Source: Streptomyces bambusae (GTDB taxonomy: Bacteria > Actinomycetota > Actinomycetes > Streptomycetales > Streptomycetaceae). From it: a stretch of 64,000 nucleotides of DNA. The translations under genes and the position numbers were made by a program. Within the stretch, counting starts at the first letter, position 1; every line of letters starts with the position of its first letter. The stretch is taken from NCBI RefSeq assembly GCF_020532645.1, contig NZ_JAJAUZ010000010.1, positions 97,984 through 161,983 on the forward strand. The letters are read 5' to 3'. The notes beneath the pieces are model-generated. The model did no database searches and had not been told where the DNA came from. It saw only the letters and a program-made list of their open reading frames with translations. Below are positions 41,783-50,610 of this stretch, one piece after another.

Positions 41783-42778
41783 CTAGGCCGCGCCCTCGGC
41801 GAGGGCGATGCCGATGGGGGTGCGTTCGTACAGGACCTGGTGGCCGTGGCGGCGGCCGAGCAGGAGGCCGGCGCCGGCCAGGGCCTTCAGGTGGGCCGAG
41901 ACGGAGGACGGGGCCAGGCCGAGGCGGGCGGCGAGGGCGGTGGTGGACGCGGGTTCGGCCAGTGCGCACAGGACGTCGGCGCGGGCCCGGCCGAGCAGCC
42001 GGGCCAGGGCCTGCGGGGTCCGCTCCCGCGGCTCGGTCCACAGTGCGCCGATGCCGCGGGCCGGGTACACGACGGTCGGCTGCCAGGGCGGGTCGAAGCC
42101 GCCGACCACCTCCGGCCAGACGAACGAGCTCGGCATCAGGACGAGGCCCTGGCCGCCGAGGTCGCGGTCGTGGTCGGTGGGCCGGTCCATCGTCAGCGTG
42201 CGGGCGGGGCCGTCCCAGTGCAGGTCCGGATGGAGCCCGGCGAACAGGCCCTCCAGGCCCTCGGCGGCCAGCCGCCTCGCGTGGAACACGATGTCCGCCT
42301 CCAGGAGGGCCCGCAGCCGGGGCCAGTAAGGCTCCACGAGCGCGTGCCAGGCCTGCTCGGTGAGGTCGGCGAGGCGGGCCACGGCGGCGGCGGGGTCGGC
42401 GAGGAGGTCTCGGCCGGTCTGCGAGGTCAGGGCGCCGGGGGTGCAGGCCAGCGAGCGGGTGAGGTCGGCGTGTACGGCTGCGGGGTCCTGTGCGGCGGAT
42501 CTGATGCGGGCCAGTTCCTCTTCGAAGGAGGCGGCCGGGCCGATGGGGGGCGGGCCGAGGAAGTCGGGGCTGTGGCCGCGTCTGGGCATGAGCAGCCAGA
42601 GGGGGTGCAGGTCGAGGTCTTCTGCGGCGCGGCGGATGTGGCGGAGCCAGGGGAGGTGGTAGCCCTGGCGGTCCGGGCGCTGCAGGGTGCGCACGGCCTC
42701 GTGCGTCTCCCAGCGCGGGGACACCGCGAACCGGCACCGCAGGAGGTCGCCCTCCCCGAAGCCCAGCCGAAACGGCAC
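41783..42778 (-). CDS. ArsR-like winged-helix regulator with long N-terminal domain
   Basis: 331 residues. The C-terminal 80 residues form an ArsR-type winged helix: RTPQALARLLGRARADVLCALAEPASTTALAARLGLAPSSVSAHLKALAGAGLLLGRRHGHQVLYERT. The N-terminal 240 residues are a DUF5937-like helical region of unknown role. GTG 42778 follows GAGGAGGAG. Divergent from the MFS gene at 43266 across a repeat array, so that exporter is a natural target candidate. Confidence 0.85.
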   Translation of the reverse strand: MPFRLGFGEGDLLRCRFAVSPRWETHEAVRTLQRPDRQGYHLPWLRHIRRAAEDLDLHPLWLLMPRRGHSPDFLGPPPIGPAASFEEELARIRSAAQDPAAVHADLTRSLACTPGALTSQTGRDLLADPAAAVARLADLTEQAWHALVEPYWPRLRALLEADIVFHARRLAAEGLEGLFAGLHPDLHWDGPARTLTMDRPTDHDRDLGGQGLVLMPSSFVWPEVVGGFDPPWQPTVVYPARGIGALWTEPRERTPQALARLLGRARADVLCALAEPASTTALAARLGLAPSSVSAHLKALAGAGLLLGRRHGHQVLYERTPIGIALAEGAA

Positions 42779-43265
42779 GTCTCCTCCTCATGCGGGTGCT
42801 TGCGGCGAACCGGCTGCTTCCCGCCTGGCCGGGCCAAGTCCAGCCTCGCCAGGGGGCACCTCCCAGCCCCCTGGGGCTGGGGGAGTTTGAGGCGCGGGGG
42901 CCCGGGGGCGGAGCCCCCGACACCCCGACCCTGCGGGGCTGTTCCCCTACCCGCCCCTTCCCGAACCGGGGCTCCGCCCCAGACCCCGGTCCTCAAACGC
43001 CGGACGGGCTGGAAGACCGGGGCTTCGCTCCAGGCCCCGGTCCTCAAGCGCCGGACGGGCTGGAAGAGCGTGGCTTCGCCCCAGGCCCCGGTCCTCAAGC
43101 GCCGGACGGGCTGGAAGAGCGGGGCTTCGCCCCAGGCCCCGCGCCTCAAACGCCGGCGAGGCTGGAGGGTGCCGGCGAGGGTGGGGGCGGCGGGGTGCCG
43201 GGGGTGGAGATTCGGGGTGGGGCGAATCTATCGTGTGGTGGGGGCGGACGGGGGAGGGTCGGCGC
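42779..43265. other. 487-nt regulatory and repeat region, no gene
   Basis: Holds the divergent promoters of the ArsR-like and MFS genes, GC-rich hairpins around 42850-42930 and a 51-bp tandem array (42968-43168). An open frame crosses it (42790-43389), but its 17-residue repeats are just the DNA repeat translated and it overlaps the MFS start. I see no real gene. Confidence 0.75.
42968..43168. repeat. 51-bp tandem repeat array, about four units
   Basis: Units start at 42968, 43019, 43070 and 43121. Each begins GGGGCTTCGCCCCAGGCCCC-like (a small hairpin), then CCTCAAGCGCCGGACGGGCTGG. The last unit diverges (CGCGCCTCAAACGCCGGCGAGGCTGG). The same family recurs at 61.6 kb with the same period. 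Confidence 0.9.
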
Positions 43266-44489
43266 ATGTCCGTTACCGACACCCGCCCGGCGGGATACCG
43301 CTCGGCCCTGCGCGTACGGGAATTCCGGGCCGTGTTCGCCGCGCACCTCGCCTCGATCCTCGGCGTGGTCGTCGCCGAGATCTCGCTGACCGTGCTCGTG
43401 TACCGCCTCACCGGTTCGCCCCTGCTCAGCGCCCTGACCTTCGCCCTCGGCTTCCTGCCGTACCTGCTCGGCGGCACCCTGCTGGCCGGGGTGGCGGACC
43501 GGTACCCGGTCCGCCGCGTGCTCGTCGGCTGCGACCTCGTCTGCGCCGCGTGCGCCGCACTCATGGTCCTGCCCGGCACCCCCGTGGCCGTCCTGCTCGC
43601 CCTCCGCTGCACGATGGCCTTCGTCGCCCCCCTCTTCCAGGGCGCCCGCAACGCCTCCCTCCCCGACGTCCTCGGCACCGGCGAGCCCCTCGTCCTCGGC
43701 CGCTCCCTGCTCCGCATGGTCGCCCAGAGCGCCCAGCTCGTCGGCTTCGGCCTCGGCGGGCTGCTGCTCGTCGTGGTGCCCGCCCGCGGCGCCCTCGCCC
43801 TGACCGCCGCCGCCTTCCTCGGCTCGGCCCTGCTGCTCCGCTTCGGCACCGCCCGCCGCCCGGCCCGGGCCGCGGCCGGCCCCCGTACCGGCCCGCTCGC
43901 CGGCTTCCGCGCCGTGTTCGGCAACCGGCGCCTGCGCGCCCTGACCCTCGCCTTCTGGCTGCCGTCCGCGTTCGCCGCCGCCCCCGAGGCGCTGATGGCC
44001 CCGTACACCGACGGCATCGGCGCCGGCACCGCCGCCCTCGGCCTGCTGATGTGCGCCCTGCCGGCCGGCACGATCGCCGGCGAGCTGTGGGCCGGCTCGT
44101 TCCTCGGCCCGGCGGCCCGCGCCCGCATCGTCCGCCCGCTCGCCGCCGCCGGCCTGCTCCCGCTGCTCGGCTTCGCCCTCCGCCCCTCCCCGTGGCCGCT
44201 CGCCGGTCTGCTGTTCCTCGCCGGGCTGGCGCACGCGTACACCATCGGCCTCGACCGCTGGTACGTGGACGCCGTGCCGGACGAGCTGCGCGGACAGGCC
44301 ATGACCCTGCTCAGCACCGGGATCATGACCCTCCAGGGCGCCGCGATGGCACTGGCCGGGCTCGCCGCCGAGACCGTACCGCCGCACCTGGTCTCCGCCG
44401 GCGCCGCCGCCCTCGGCACCCTCTGCATGCTCGTGCTCCTCGGTGAACTCAAGGCCACCGAGGGCGACCGAAAGACGAGACGGGGCTGA
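43266..44489 (+). CDS. MFS transporter
   Basis: 407 residues with about ten to twelve transmembrane helices. The MFS signature GVADRYPVRRVLVGCD lies between helices 2 and 3. It resembles putative drug or metabolite exporters. ATG 43266 follows GGGAGGG. The MarR gene at 44523 is only 33 nt downstream, but has its own apparent promoter. Confidence 0.88.
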   Translation: MSVTDTRPAGYRSALRVREFRAVFAAHLASILGVVVAEISLTVLVYRLTGSPLLSALTFALGFLPYLLGGTLLAGVADRYPVRRVLVGCDLVCAACAALMVLPGTPVAVLLALRCTMAFVAPLFQGARNASLPDVLGTGEPLVLGRSLLRMVAQSAQLVGFGLGGLLLVVVPARGALALTAAAFLGSALLLRFGTARRPARAAAGPRTGPLAGFRAVFGNRRLRALTLAFWLPSAFAAAPEALMAPYTDGIGAGTAALGLLMCALPAGTIAGELWAGSFLGPAARARIVRPLAAAGLLPLLGFALRPSPWPLAGLLFLAGLAHAYTIGLDRWYVDAVPDELRGQAMTLLSTGIMTLQGAAMALAGLAAETVPPHLVSAGAAALGTLCMLVLLGELKATEGDRKTRRG

Positions 44490-44509
44490 ACCGCGATGTT
44501 CCCGGGCGG

Positions 44510-44515
44510 TAGGGT
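44510..44515 (+). promoter_or_regulatory. -10 hexamer for leaderless MarR mRNA
   Basis: TAGGGT then 7 nt then GTG 44523. A CTGAAC-like -35 lies about 17-18 nt upstream, across the MFS stop. Confidence 0.5.
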
Positions 44516-44522
44516 CGGGCGG

Positions 44523-45032
44523 GTGTCCAAGCCGCTCAGTCTTCCCTTCGACCCCATCGCCCGCGCCGACGAGCTGTGGCAGCGCCGCTGGGGACCGGTC
44601 CCCGCGATGGCCGCGATCACCTCGATCATGCGGGCCCAGCAGATCCTCCTGGCCGGGGTGGACGCGGTCGTGAAGCCGTACGGACTGACCTTCGCCCGCT
44701 ACGAGGCGCTGGTGCTGCTCACCTTCTCGAAGGCCGGCGAGCTGCCGATGTCGAAGATCGGCGAGCGCCTGATGGTGCACCCGACCTCCGTCACCAACAC
44801 CGTGGACCGGCTCGTCCGGTCCGGCCTGGTCGCCAAGCGCCCCAACCCGAACGACGGCCGCGGCACCCTCGCGTCGATCACCGACAAGGGCCGCGAGGTG
44901 GTCGAGTCGGCCACCAAGGACCTGATGGCCATGGACTTCGGCCTCGGCGCCTACGACGCCGAGGAGTGCGCCGAGATCTTCGCGCTGCTCAGGCCGCTGC
45001 GGGTGGCCGCCGCCGACTTCGAGGAGAAGTAG
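44523..45032 (+). CDS. MarR-family transcriptional regulator
   Basis: 169 residues. Winged-helix core: LTFARYEALVLLTFSKAGELPMSKIGERLMVHPTSVTNTVDRLVRSGLVAKRPNPNDGRGTLASITDKGREVV, with the RxNPxDGRG wing. GTG 44523 is preferred because of the TAGGGT hexamer 7 nt upstream. ATG 44496 would add nine residues and lies within the promoter. A role in controlling the adjacent MFS gene is plausible. Confidence 0.92.
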   Translation: MSKPLSLPFDPIARADELWQRRWGPVPAMAAITSIMRAQQILLAGVDAVVKPYGLTFARYEALVLLTFSKAGELPMSKIGERLMVHPTSVTNTVDRLVRSGLVAKRPNPNDGRGTLASITDKGREVVESATKDLMAMDFGLGAYDAEECAEIFALLRPLRVAAADFEEK

Positions 45033-45079
45033 GCGCGGCCGCAGGGGCTCCCACGGCCGGGGCCGCGAGGGCGGCCCCC

Positions 45080-45095
45080 GTCAAGATCGGCCAAA
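45080..45095 (+). promoter_or_regulatory. shared 16-nt motif upstream of the second DUF3817 gene
   Basis: GTCAAGATCGGCCAAA, one mismatch from the copy at 36247. Its TCAAGA part lies 18 nt before the TACGCT hexamer. Confidence 0.5.
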
Positions 45096-45104
45096 ACGGA
45101 CGGC

Positions 45105-45110
45105 TACGCT
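45105..45110 (+). promoter_or_regulatory. -10 hexamer for leaderless DUF3817 mRNA
   Basis: TACGCT, then 7 nt, then ATG 45118. Confidence 0.5.
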
Positions 45111-45117
45111 CGTGGGC

Positions 45118-45450
45118 ATGAAGAAGAGCGTGCTGACCAGGTACCGGGTGCTGGCCTTCGCCACCGCCGTCATGCTGCTCGTGCTGTGCACGTGCATGAT
45201 TTTCAAGTACGGCTTCGACAAGGGCGCCGACGTCACCTTCGTGGTCTCCCAGGCCCACGGCGTGCTCTTCATGATCTACCTGGTGTTCGCGTTCGACCTC
45301 AGCTCCAAGGCCCGCTGGCCGTTCGGGAAGATGCTGTGGGTCATGGTCAGCGGCACCATCCCGCTCGCCGCGTTCTTCGTCGAGAAGAAGGTCCGCGCCG
45401 AGGTCGAGCCGCTGCTCACCGACGCCGGGCCCGCCGTCGCGAAGGCCTGA
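45118..45450 (+). CDS. DUF3817 integral membrane protein (copy 2)
   Basis: 110 residues with three hydrophobic helices, VSQAHGVLFMIYLVFAFDLSSKARWPFGKMLWVMVSGTIPLAAFFVEKKV. The ARWPFGK pattern matches copy 1 at 36312. ATG 45118 lies 7 nt after TACGCT and no ribosome site is visible. The in-frame GTG 45112 would start too close to the hexamer. Function unknown. Confidence 0.85.
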   Translation: MKKSVLTRYRVLAFATAVMLLVLCTCMIFKYGFDKGADVTFVVSQAHGVLFMIYLVFAFDLSSKARWPFGKMLWVMVSGTIPLAAFFVEKKVRAEVEPLLTDAGPAVAKA

Positions 45451-45496
45451 ACGGCTTCCGCCACGGCGGGTACGGCAGCTGCCGCGGCCCCGTCGG

Positions 45497-46789
45497 CTAC
45501 GACCCCGACGGGGTCGGTTTGCCGGCGGTCACCGGCTTCGGCAGGAAGTAGACGTTGCCCGGCGAGACGACCTGCGTGATCGCCTGGCCGATCAGGGTGC
45601 TCGGCTCGTGCCCGTCGGCCGGGATGTCCGTGTTGAGGATGACCACCATCGTGGCGTCCGCGTCCGGCAGGTGCATCACCAGGTCCTCGTAGCCGGGCAG
45701 CGAGCCGTTGTGCCCGATCCAGCCCTGCACGTTGAAGAGACCGAGGCCGTACCCGGCACCCGGGATGCCCGTCGGCAGCACCTTCAGGCGCTCCAGCTGC
45801 GTGGCCTCGGAGACCAGCTCCGTGCCGTCCGGCGTCCGCCCGGTGGCGACCACGGTGGCCCACGTCCGCAGGTCCTCCAGCTTCGAGATCATCGCGCCGG
45901 CGGTCCAGCCCCAGGACGGGTTCCAGTCCGTGGACTTCTCCTCCTTGCCCGAGAGCGTCTGCTCCGTGTAGCCCTGCGGGTGCGGGGTGGGGAAGGCGGC
46001 GTCGGTCGGGAAGACCGTGTTCTTCAGGCCGGCCTTCTCGATCACGTTGGTGGTGATGTGGTCGCCCGCGTTCTGCCCGGTGATCTTCTCGATCAGCACG
46101 CCGAGCAGCACCAGGTTGGTGTTCGAGTAGTTGAAGCGGGTGCCGGGCTCGAAGATCACCGGCTTGTCGCTCTTGAACGCGTAGTCCAGCAGCTCGTCCG
46201 GCGCGAACGACCGCGTGGGGTCGGACAGCAGGTCGTCGACGAAGTCGTTCTCCGTGGTGTAGCTGACCAGGCCGCTGCGCATCTCGGCGAGCTGGCGGAT
46301 CGTCACCTTGTCGGCGTTCGGCACCTTGGTGCCGTTCGGCAGCTCGCTCATGTACGTGCCGATCGGCTCGTCCAGGTCCAGCCTGCCCTGGTCGACCAGC
46401 TCCAGCACCGCCGTGACCGTGAACGTCTTCGTCACGCTGCCGATGCGGCTGTACATGTCCTCCGTCATCGGCGTCTCCTTGGCCTTGTCGGCCACGCCGA
46501 AGGTCTTCACGTACGTCTGGTCCTCGCCGGGCCGCCACACGCCCACGATCACACCCGGCACGCCGGTCTTGCGCAGCGCTTTGCCGATGGCCTTGTCCAG
46601 CTCCTTGACCACCTTCGGGTCGCTGAGGTCGGCGAAGTCCCCGGGCGCCAGCGGCGCCGCGGCCTCTGCACGGGGACCGGGCGCCCGCCCGTCGTCCGCG
46701 TACGCGAGCCCCGGGGCCAGCGGTACGGCGATCAGCCCGGCCGTCACGGCGGCCGCCCAGGTCCTGCGCAGCCGGATGCTCCAGTTCAC
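45497..46789 (-). CDS. secreted serine hydrolase, beta-lactamase / DD-carboxypeptidase family
   Basis: 430 residues. The signal peptide (residues 1 to about 31, ending LAYA) is followed by a class C beta-lactamase-like domain: catalytic Ser118-x-x-Lys121 (IGSVTKTF), tyrosine motif YSNTN (about residue 218) and HNG (WIGHNGSLPGYE). GTG 46789 follows GAGGAG. Candidates are D-alanyl-D-alanine carboxypeptidase or an esterase; the sequence does not decide. It is divergent from icmA. Confidence 0.88.
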   Translation of the reverse strand: MNWSIRLRRTWAAAVTAGLIAVPLAPGLAYADDGRAPGPRAEAAAPLAPGDFADLSDPKVVKELDKAIGKALRKTGVPGVIVGVWRPGEDQTYVKTFGVADKAKETPMTEDMYSRIGSVTKTFTVTAVLELVDQGRLDLDEPIGTYMSELPNGTKVPNADKVTIRQLAEMRSGLVSYTTENDFVDDLLSDPTRSFAPDELLDYAFKSDKPVIFEPGTRFNYSNTNLVLLGVLIEKITGQNAGDHITTNVIEKAGLKNTVFPTDAAFPTPHPQGYTEQTLSGKEEKSTDWNPSWGWTAGAMISKLEDLRTWATVVATGRTPDGTELVSEATQLERLKVLPTGIPGAGYGLGLFNVQGWIGHNGSLPGYEDLVMHLPDADATMVVILNTDIPADGHEPSTLIGQAITQVVSPGNVYFLPKPVTAGKPTPSGS

Positions 46790-46938
46790 GGAAGTCTCCT
46801 CGCACCCCGAGTGCCCCGAGGACAGAACTCACCCCAGCGTAGGCACGGGCCGATCAAGGGCGCACGGCGAGCCGGGACGGGCCGCGGCAGGGGCCTGCGG
46901 GGGAGGCCCGCCGCGACTCCCCGAGGTTCGCCATCGAC

Positions 46939-46962
46939 ATTTACTAGGACGTCCTAGTAAAT
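46939..46962. promoter_or_regulatory. 24-bp perfect palindrome just upstream of icmA
   Basis: ATTTACTAGGAC followed by its exact reverse complement, ending 8 nt before the icmA ATG. A bound dimer would block both promoter and ribosome access. A related core TAGGAACGTCCTA occurs at 60816-60828. Confidence 0.75.
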
Positions 46963-46970
46963 TCGAAGGC

Positions 46971-48671
46971 ATGGACGCTGACGCCATCGAGCAGGGCCGC
47001 CTTCGCTGGCAGGCCCGTTACGACCGGGCCCGCAAGCGGGACGCCGACTTCACCACCCTTTCCGGCGACACCGTGGAGCCCGTCTACGGGCCGCGGCCGG
47101 GCGACACCTACGAGGGCTTCGAGCGCATCGGCTGGCCGGGCGAGTACCCGTACACCCGCGGCCTGCACCCCACCGGCTACCGCGGCCGGACCTGGACCAT
47201 CCGGCAGTTCGCCGGCTTCGGCAACGCCGAGCAGACCAACGAGCGCTACAAGATGATCCTGGCCGCCGGCGGCGGCGGCCTCTCGGTCGCCTTCGACATG
47301 CCGACCCTGATGGGCCGCGACTCCGACGACCCGCGCTCCCTCGGCGAGGTCGGCCACTGCGGTGTGGCCATCGACTCGGCCGCCGACATGGAGGTCCTGT
47401 TCAAGGACATCCCGCTCGGCGACGTCACCACCTCCATGACGATCAGCGGCCCCGCGGTGCCCGCCTTCTGCATGTACCTCGTCGCCGCCGAGCGCCAGGG
47501 CGTCGACCCCGCCGTGCTCAACGGCACCCTGCAGACGGACATCTTCAAGGAGTACATCGCGCAGAAGGAGTGGCTCTTCGAGCCCGAGCCCCACCTGCGC
47601 CTCATCGGCGACCTCATGGAGTACTGCGCGCAGGGCATCCCCGCGTACAAGCCGCTCTCGGTCTCCGGCTACCACATCCGCGAGGCCGGTGCCACGGCCG
47701 CGCAGGAGCTCGCGTACACCCTCGCCGACGGCTTCGGCTACGTCGAACTCGGCCTCTCCCGCGGCCTCGACGTGGACGTCTTCGCGCCCGGCCTGTCCTT
47801 CTTCTTCGACGCGCACCTCGACTTCTTCGAGGAGATCGCCAAGTTCCGCGCAGCCCGCCGGATCTGGGCCCGCTGGATGAAGGAGGTCTACGGCGCCCAG
47901 ACCGACAAGGCGCAGTGGCTGCGCTTCCACACCCAGACCGCCGGCGTCTCGCTGACCGCCCAGCAGCCGTACAACAACGTGGTGCGCACCGCCGTCGAGG
48001 CCCTCTCGGCGATCCTCGGCGGCACCAACTCCCTGCACACCAACGCCCTCGACGAGACTCTCGCGCTCCCCAGCGAGCAGGCCGCCGAGATCGCGCTGCG
48101 CACCCAGCAGGTGATCATGGAGGAGACCGGGGTGGCCAACGTGGCCGACCCGCTGGGCGGTTCCTGGTACGTGGAGCAGCTCACGGACCGGATCGAGGCC
48201 GACGCCGAGAAGATCTTCGACCAGATCAAGGAGCGCGGTCTGCGCGCCCACCCGGACGGTCGGCACCCCATCGGCCCGATCACCTCCGGCATCCTGCGCG
48301 GCATCGAGGACGGCTGGTTCACCGGCGAGATCGCCGAGTCGGCCTTCCGCTACCAGCAGGCCCTGGAGAAGGGCGAGAAGCGGGTCGTCGGCGTCAACGT
48401 CCACCACGGCTCCGTCACCGGCGACCTGGAGATCCTGCGGGTCAGCCACGAGGTCGAGTGGGAGCAGGTCCGGGCGCTCGGCGAGCGCAAGGGCCGCCGC
48501 GACGACGCGAAGGTCACGGCCGCGCTCGACGCGATGCTCGCCGCCGCCCGCGACGGGTCGAACATGATCCCCGCGATGCTGGACGCCGTCCGCGCCGAGG
48601 CCACCCTCGGCGAGATCTGCAACACCCTGCGGGACGAGTGGGGCACCTACACCGAGCCCCCGGGCTTCTAG
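46971..48671 (+). CDS. icmA: isobutyryl-CoA mutase large subunit
   Basis: 566 residues, exactly the known IcmA length. It has the substrate-binding barrel of B12-dependent acyl-CoA mutases and no C-terminal B12 domain, which resides in a separate IcmB subunit. Phe80 (TIRQF) and Gln198 (KEYIAQKE) occupy the positions that are Tyr and Arg in methylmalonyl-CoA mutase. This identifies the substrate as isobutyryl-/n-butyryl-CoA. It links valine catabolism to butyrate precursors of polyketides. ATG 46971 follows GAAGG very closely. No icmB is adjacent in this window. Confidence 0.95.
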   Translation: MDADAIEQGRLRWQARYDRARKRDADFTTLSGDTVEPVYGPRPGDTYEGFERIGWPGEYPYTRGLHPTGYRGRTWTIRQFAGFGNAEQTNERYKMILAAGGGGLSVAFDMPTLMGRDSDDPRSLGEVGHCGVAIDSAADMEVLFKDIPLGDVTTSMTISGPAVPAFCMYLVAAERQGVDPAVLNGTLQTDIFKEYIAQKEWLFEPEPHLRLIGDLMEYCAQGIPAYKPLSVSGYHIREAGATAAQELAYTLADGFGYVELGLSRGLDVDVFAPGLSFFFDAHLDFFEEIAKFRAARRIWARWMKEVYGAQTDKAQWLRFHTQTAGVSLTAQQPYNNVVRTAVEALSAILGGTNSLHTNALDETLALPSEQAAEIALRTQQVIMEETGVANVADPLGGSWYVEQLTDRIEADAEKIFDQIKERGLRAHPDGRHPIGPITSGILRGIEDGWFTGEIAESAFRYQQALEKGEKRVVGVNVHHGSVTGDLEILRVSHEVEWEQVRALGERKGRRDDAKVTAALDAMLAAARDGSNMIPAMLDAVRAEATLGEICNTLRDEWGTYTEPPGF

Positions 48672-48716
48672 GACCTGTCGTCCCCTTCACGACGCACCTC
48701 CCGGGCGCCGTACGGC

Positions 48717-49349
48717 TCACAGCTGTGCGGCGCCCTTGAGGCCGTGCATCAGCAAGGTGGTGAACGCGGTCACCCACAGCCCGTCCACCGGCTCCGAGCT
48801 GACCAGTGCCCGGTGCACCACGGTGCCCGCGATCACGTCGAAGATCAGGTCGGTGGTGTGCCCGGCCAGCGCCGCGTCCTGCTCGTACGGCAGCTCCCCG
48901 CGGGCCTGGGCCCGCTCCCGGCCCAGCACCACCAGGTGCTTCTGCCGGTCCACGATCGCCGACCGGATCCGGTCGCGCAGCGCCTCGTCCCCGGTGGACT
49001 CCGCCACCACCGCCATCAGCGCCGTCCGCGCCTCGGGCCGCCGCAGCAGCGCGGCGAACTGGGTCACCACGCCCTCGATGTCGGCCTCCAGCGAGCCCCG
49101 GTCGGGCAGCTCCAGCGCGTCGAACAGCTCCGCCACCGCATCCACGACCAGCTCGTTCTTGCCCGCCCAGCGCCGGTAGAGGGTGGTCTTGGCCACCCCG
49201 GCGCGGGCCGACACGTCTCCCATGGTCAGCTTCGACCAGCCCAGCTCGACCAAAGCCTGCCGGGTGGCCGCGAGGATCGCGGCGTCGGCGGCGGCGCTGC
49301 GCGGGCGGCCGGTGCGGGCGGGTGGTCTGGCATGCATGGCGGTGACCAT
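48717..49349 (-). CDS. TetR-family transcriptional regulator
   Basis: 210 residues. N-terminal HTH: AILAATRQALVELGWSKLTMGDVSARAGVAKTTLYRRWAGKNELVVDAV, then a helical ligand-binding domain with LYEQDAALAGHTTDLIFDVIAG-like features. The basic N-terminus contains GRPRS. ATG 49349 is the longest start; ATG 49337 (MHARPPART) is equally possible. Convergent with icmA. A strong palindrome 61 nt upstream is likely its operator. Confidence 0.92.
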   Translation of the reverse strand: MVTAMHARPPARTGRPRSAAADAAILAATRQALVELGWSKLTMGDVSARAGVAKTTLYRRWAGKNELVVDAVAELFDALELPDRGSLEADIEGVVTQFAALLRRPEARTALMAVVAESTGDEALRDRIRSAIVDRQKHLVVLGRERAQARGELPYEQDAALAGHTTDLIFDVIAGTVVHRALVSSEPVDGLWVTAFTTLLMHGLKGAAQL

Positions 49350-49409
49350 ACCCGCCGGTAGGAATACGGCCTGTGGCCCACATCACGGAGCGCCGGAGCG
49401 CGCGGGCAG

Positions 49410-49432
49410 TTACGCTACGGCTCGTAGCGTAA
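49410..49432. promoter_or_regulatory. operator-like palindrome between tetR and the thioredoxin gene
   Basis: TTACGCTACG, 3-nt centre GCT, then CGTAGCGTAA: perfect 10-bp arms. Size and symmetry fit TetR-family operators. Confidence 0.75.
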
Positions 49433-49518
49433 GAGCGACAACCACAGGCGCCAGGTGGGGACCCGGTGCCGGAACGCTTCGACCGGACGGATGCGTCTGC
49501 ACCGTCCGGCACTTCACA

Positions 49519-49550
49519 ACCGGCCTTCGGACCGGGTGTTTTCGGCCGGT
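49519..49550 (+). other. hairpin with T-rich 3' side upstream of the thioredoxin gene
   Basis: ACCGGCC / GGCCGGT with an 18-nt loop, followed by CTTTT. It lies 39 nt before the start codon and could attenuate transcription. Confidence 0.45.
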
Positions 49551-49588
49551 CTTTTCGCGGTCGCGCGCGCAGGGGGGAGGATGTACGC

Positions 49589-50560
49589 ATGCAGCCCAGA
49601 AACATGTCCATGAGCGGCGTCGTCGACCTCGCCGCTGTCAAGGCGGCCGGCGAGGCCAAGGCGAAGGCCGAGCAGGCGCGGGCCGAGGCCGCGCGCCAGG
49701 GCGGGAGTGCTGCCGTGCCTCCGTCCGCGCTGGTCATCGACGTCAACGAGGCCGGTTTTGAACGCGATGTGCTGCAGCGGTCCGCCGAGGTCCCGGTCGT
49801 CATCGACTTCTGGGCCGAGTGGTGCGAGCCCTGCAAGCAGCTCGGCCCCCTGCTGGAGCGCCTGGCCGTGGAGGCCAACGGACGCTTCGTCCTGGCCAAG
49901 ATCGATGTCGACGCCAACCAGATGCTGATGCAGCAGTTCGGCATCCAGGGCATTCCCGCGGTCTTCGCGGTGGTGGCGGGCCAGGCCCTGCCGCTGTTCC
50001 AGGGCGCGGCGCCGGAGGCCCAGATCCGCGAGACGCTGGCCCAGCTGGTGCAGATCGCCGAGGAGCGCTTCGGCCTGACCGGCATCGCGGTCGACGCGGA
50101 CGCCGCCGGCGACGGCAGCGCCCAGGACGCCGCTCCCGTGGGTCCGTACGACGCGCTGCTGGAGGCGGCCGTCGACGCGCTCGACTCGGGCGACCTGGCC
50201 GGCGCGGTCCAGGCGTACAAGAACGTGCTGGCCGACGACCCCGCCCACCCGGAGGCCAAGCTGGGCCTGGCCCAGGCCGAACTGCTCGCCCGGGTGCAGG
50301 ACATGGACCCGCAGGCCGTGCGCGCGGCGGCGGCCGCGAATCAGAAGGACCCGGCGGCCCAGATCGCCGCGGCCGACCTGGACCTCGCCGGCGGTCACGT
50401 CGAGGACGCCTTCGGGCGCCTGATCGACACCGTGCGCGTCACCGTGGGCGACGAGCGGGACTCCGTACGCGTCCGGCTGCTGGAGCTGTTCGAGGTCATC
50501 GGGGCCGACGACCCGCGGGTCGTGAAGGCGCGTACGGCCCTTGCGCGCGTGCTGTTCTGA
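49589..50560 (+). CDS. thioredoxin-like protein with TPR-like C-terminus (CnoX/YbbN type)
   Basis: 323 residues. A helical Ala/Lys N-terminus precedes a thioredoxin domain (about 48-155) with active site WCEPC (Cys79, Cys82) and GIPAVFAVVAG (cis-Pro). A C-terminal TPR-like region (about 185-323) contains LEAAVDALDSGDLAGAVQAYKNVLADDPAHPEAKLGLAQAEL. Such proteins act as redox-regulated holdases. ATG 49589 follows GGGGAGG at 8 nt. The ORF extension to 49466 is non-homologous. Confidence 0.92.
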   Translation: MQPRNMSMSGVVDLAAVKAAGEAKAKAEQARAEAARQGGSAAVPPSALVIDVNEAGFERDVLQRSAEVPVVIDFWAEWCEPCKQLGPLLERLAVEANGRFVLAKIDVDANQMLMQQFGIQGIPAVFAVVAGQALPLFQGAAPEAQIRETLAQLVQIAEERFGLTGIAVDADAAGDGSAQDAAPVGPYDALLEAAVDALDSGDLAGAVQAYKNVLADDPAHPEAKLGLAQAELLARVQDMDPQAVRAAAAANQKDPAAQIAAADLDLAGGHVEDAFGRLIDTVRVTVGDERDSVRVRLLELFEVIGADDPRVVKARTALARVLF

Positions 50561-50610
50561 GCCGTGTGCGCAGCGGAGCCGGGACCCCCGGTTCTGTTGA
50601 CAACGAGATA

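Noticed and set aside
42968..43168. Possible CRISPR array
   Set aside because: The 51-bp units are directly adjacent without unique spacers, and no cas genes are present.
42790..43389. Open frame with 17-residue repeats GFAPGPGPQAPDGLEER
   Set aside because: It is the translation of the 51-bp DNA repeat, overlaps the MFS start and has no ribosome site.
46971..48671. Annotation of the mutase as methylmalonyl-CoA mutase
   Set aside because: Phe80 and Gln198 replace the Tyr and Arg required for methylmalonyl-CoA, there is no C-terminal B12 domain, and length equals IcmA.
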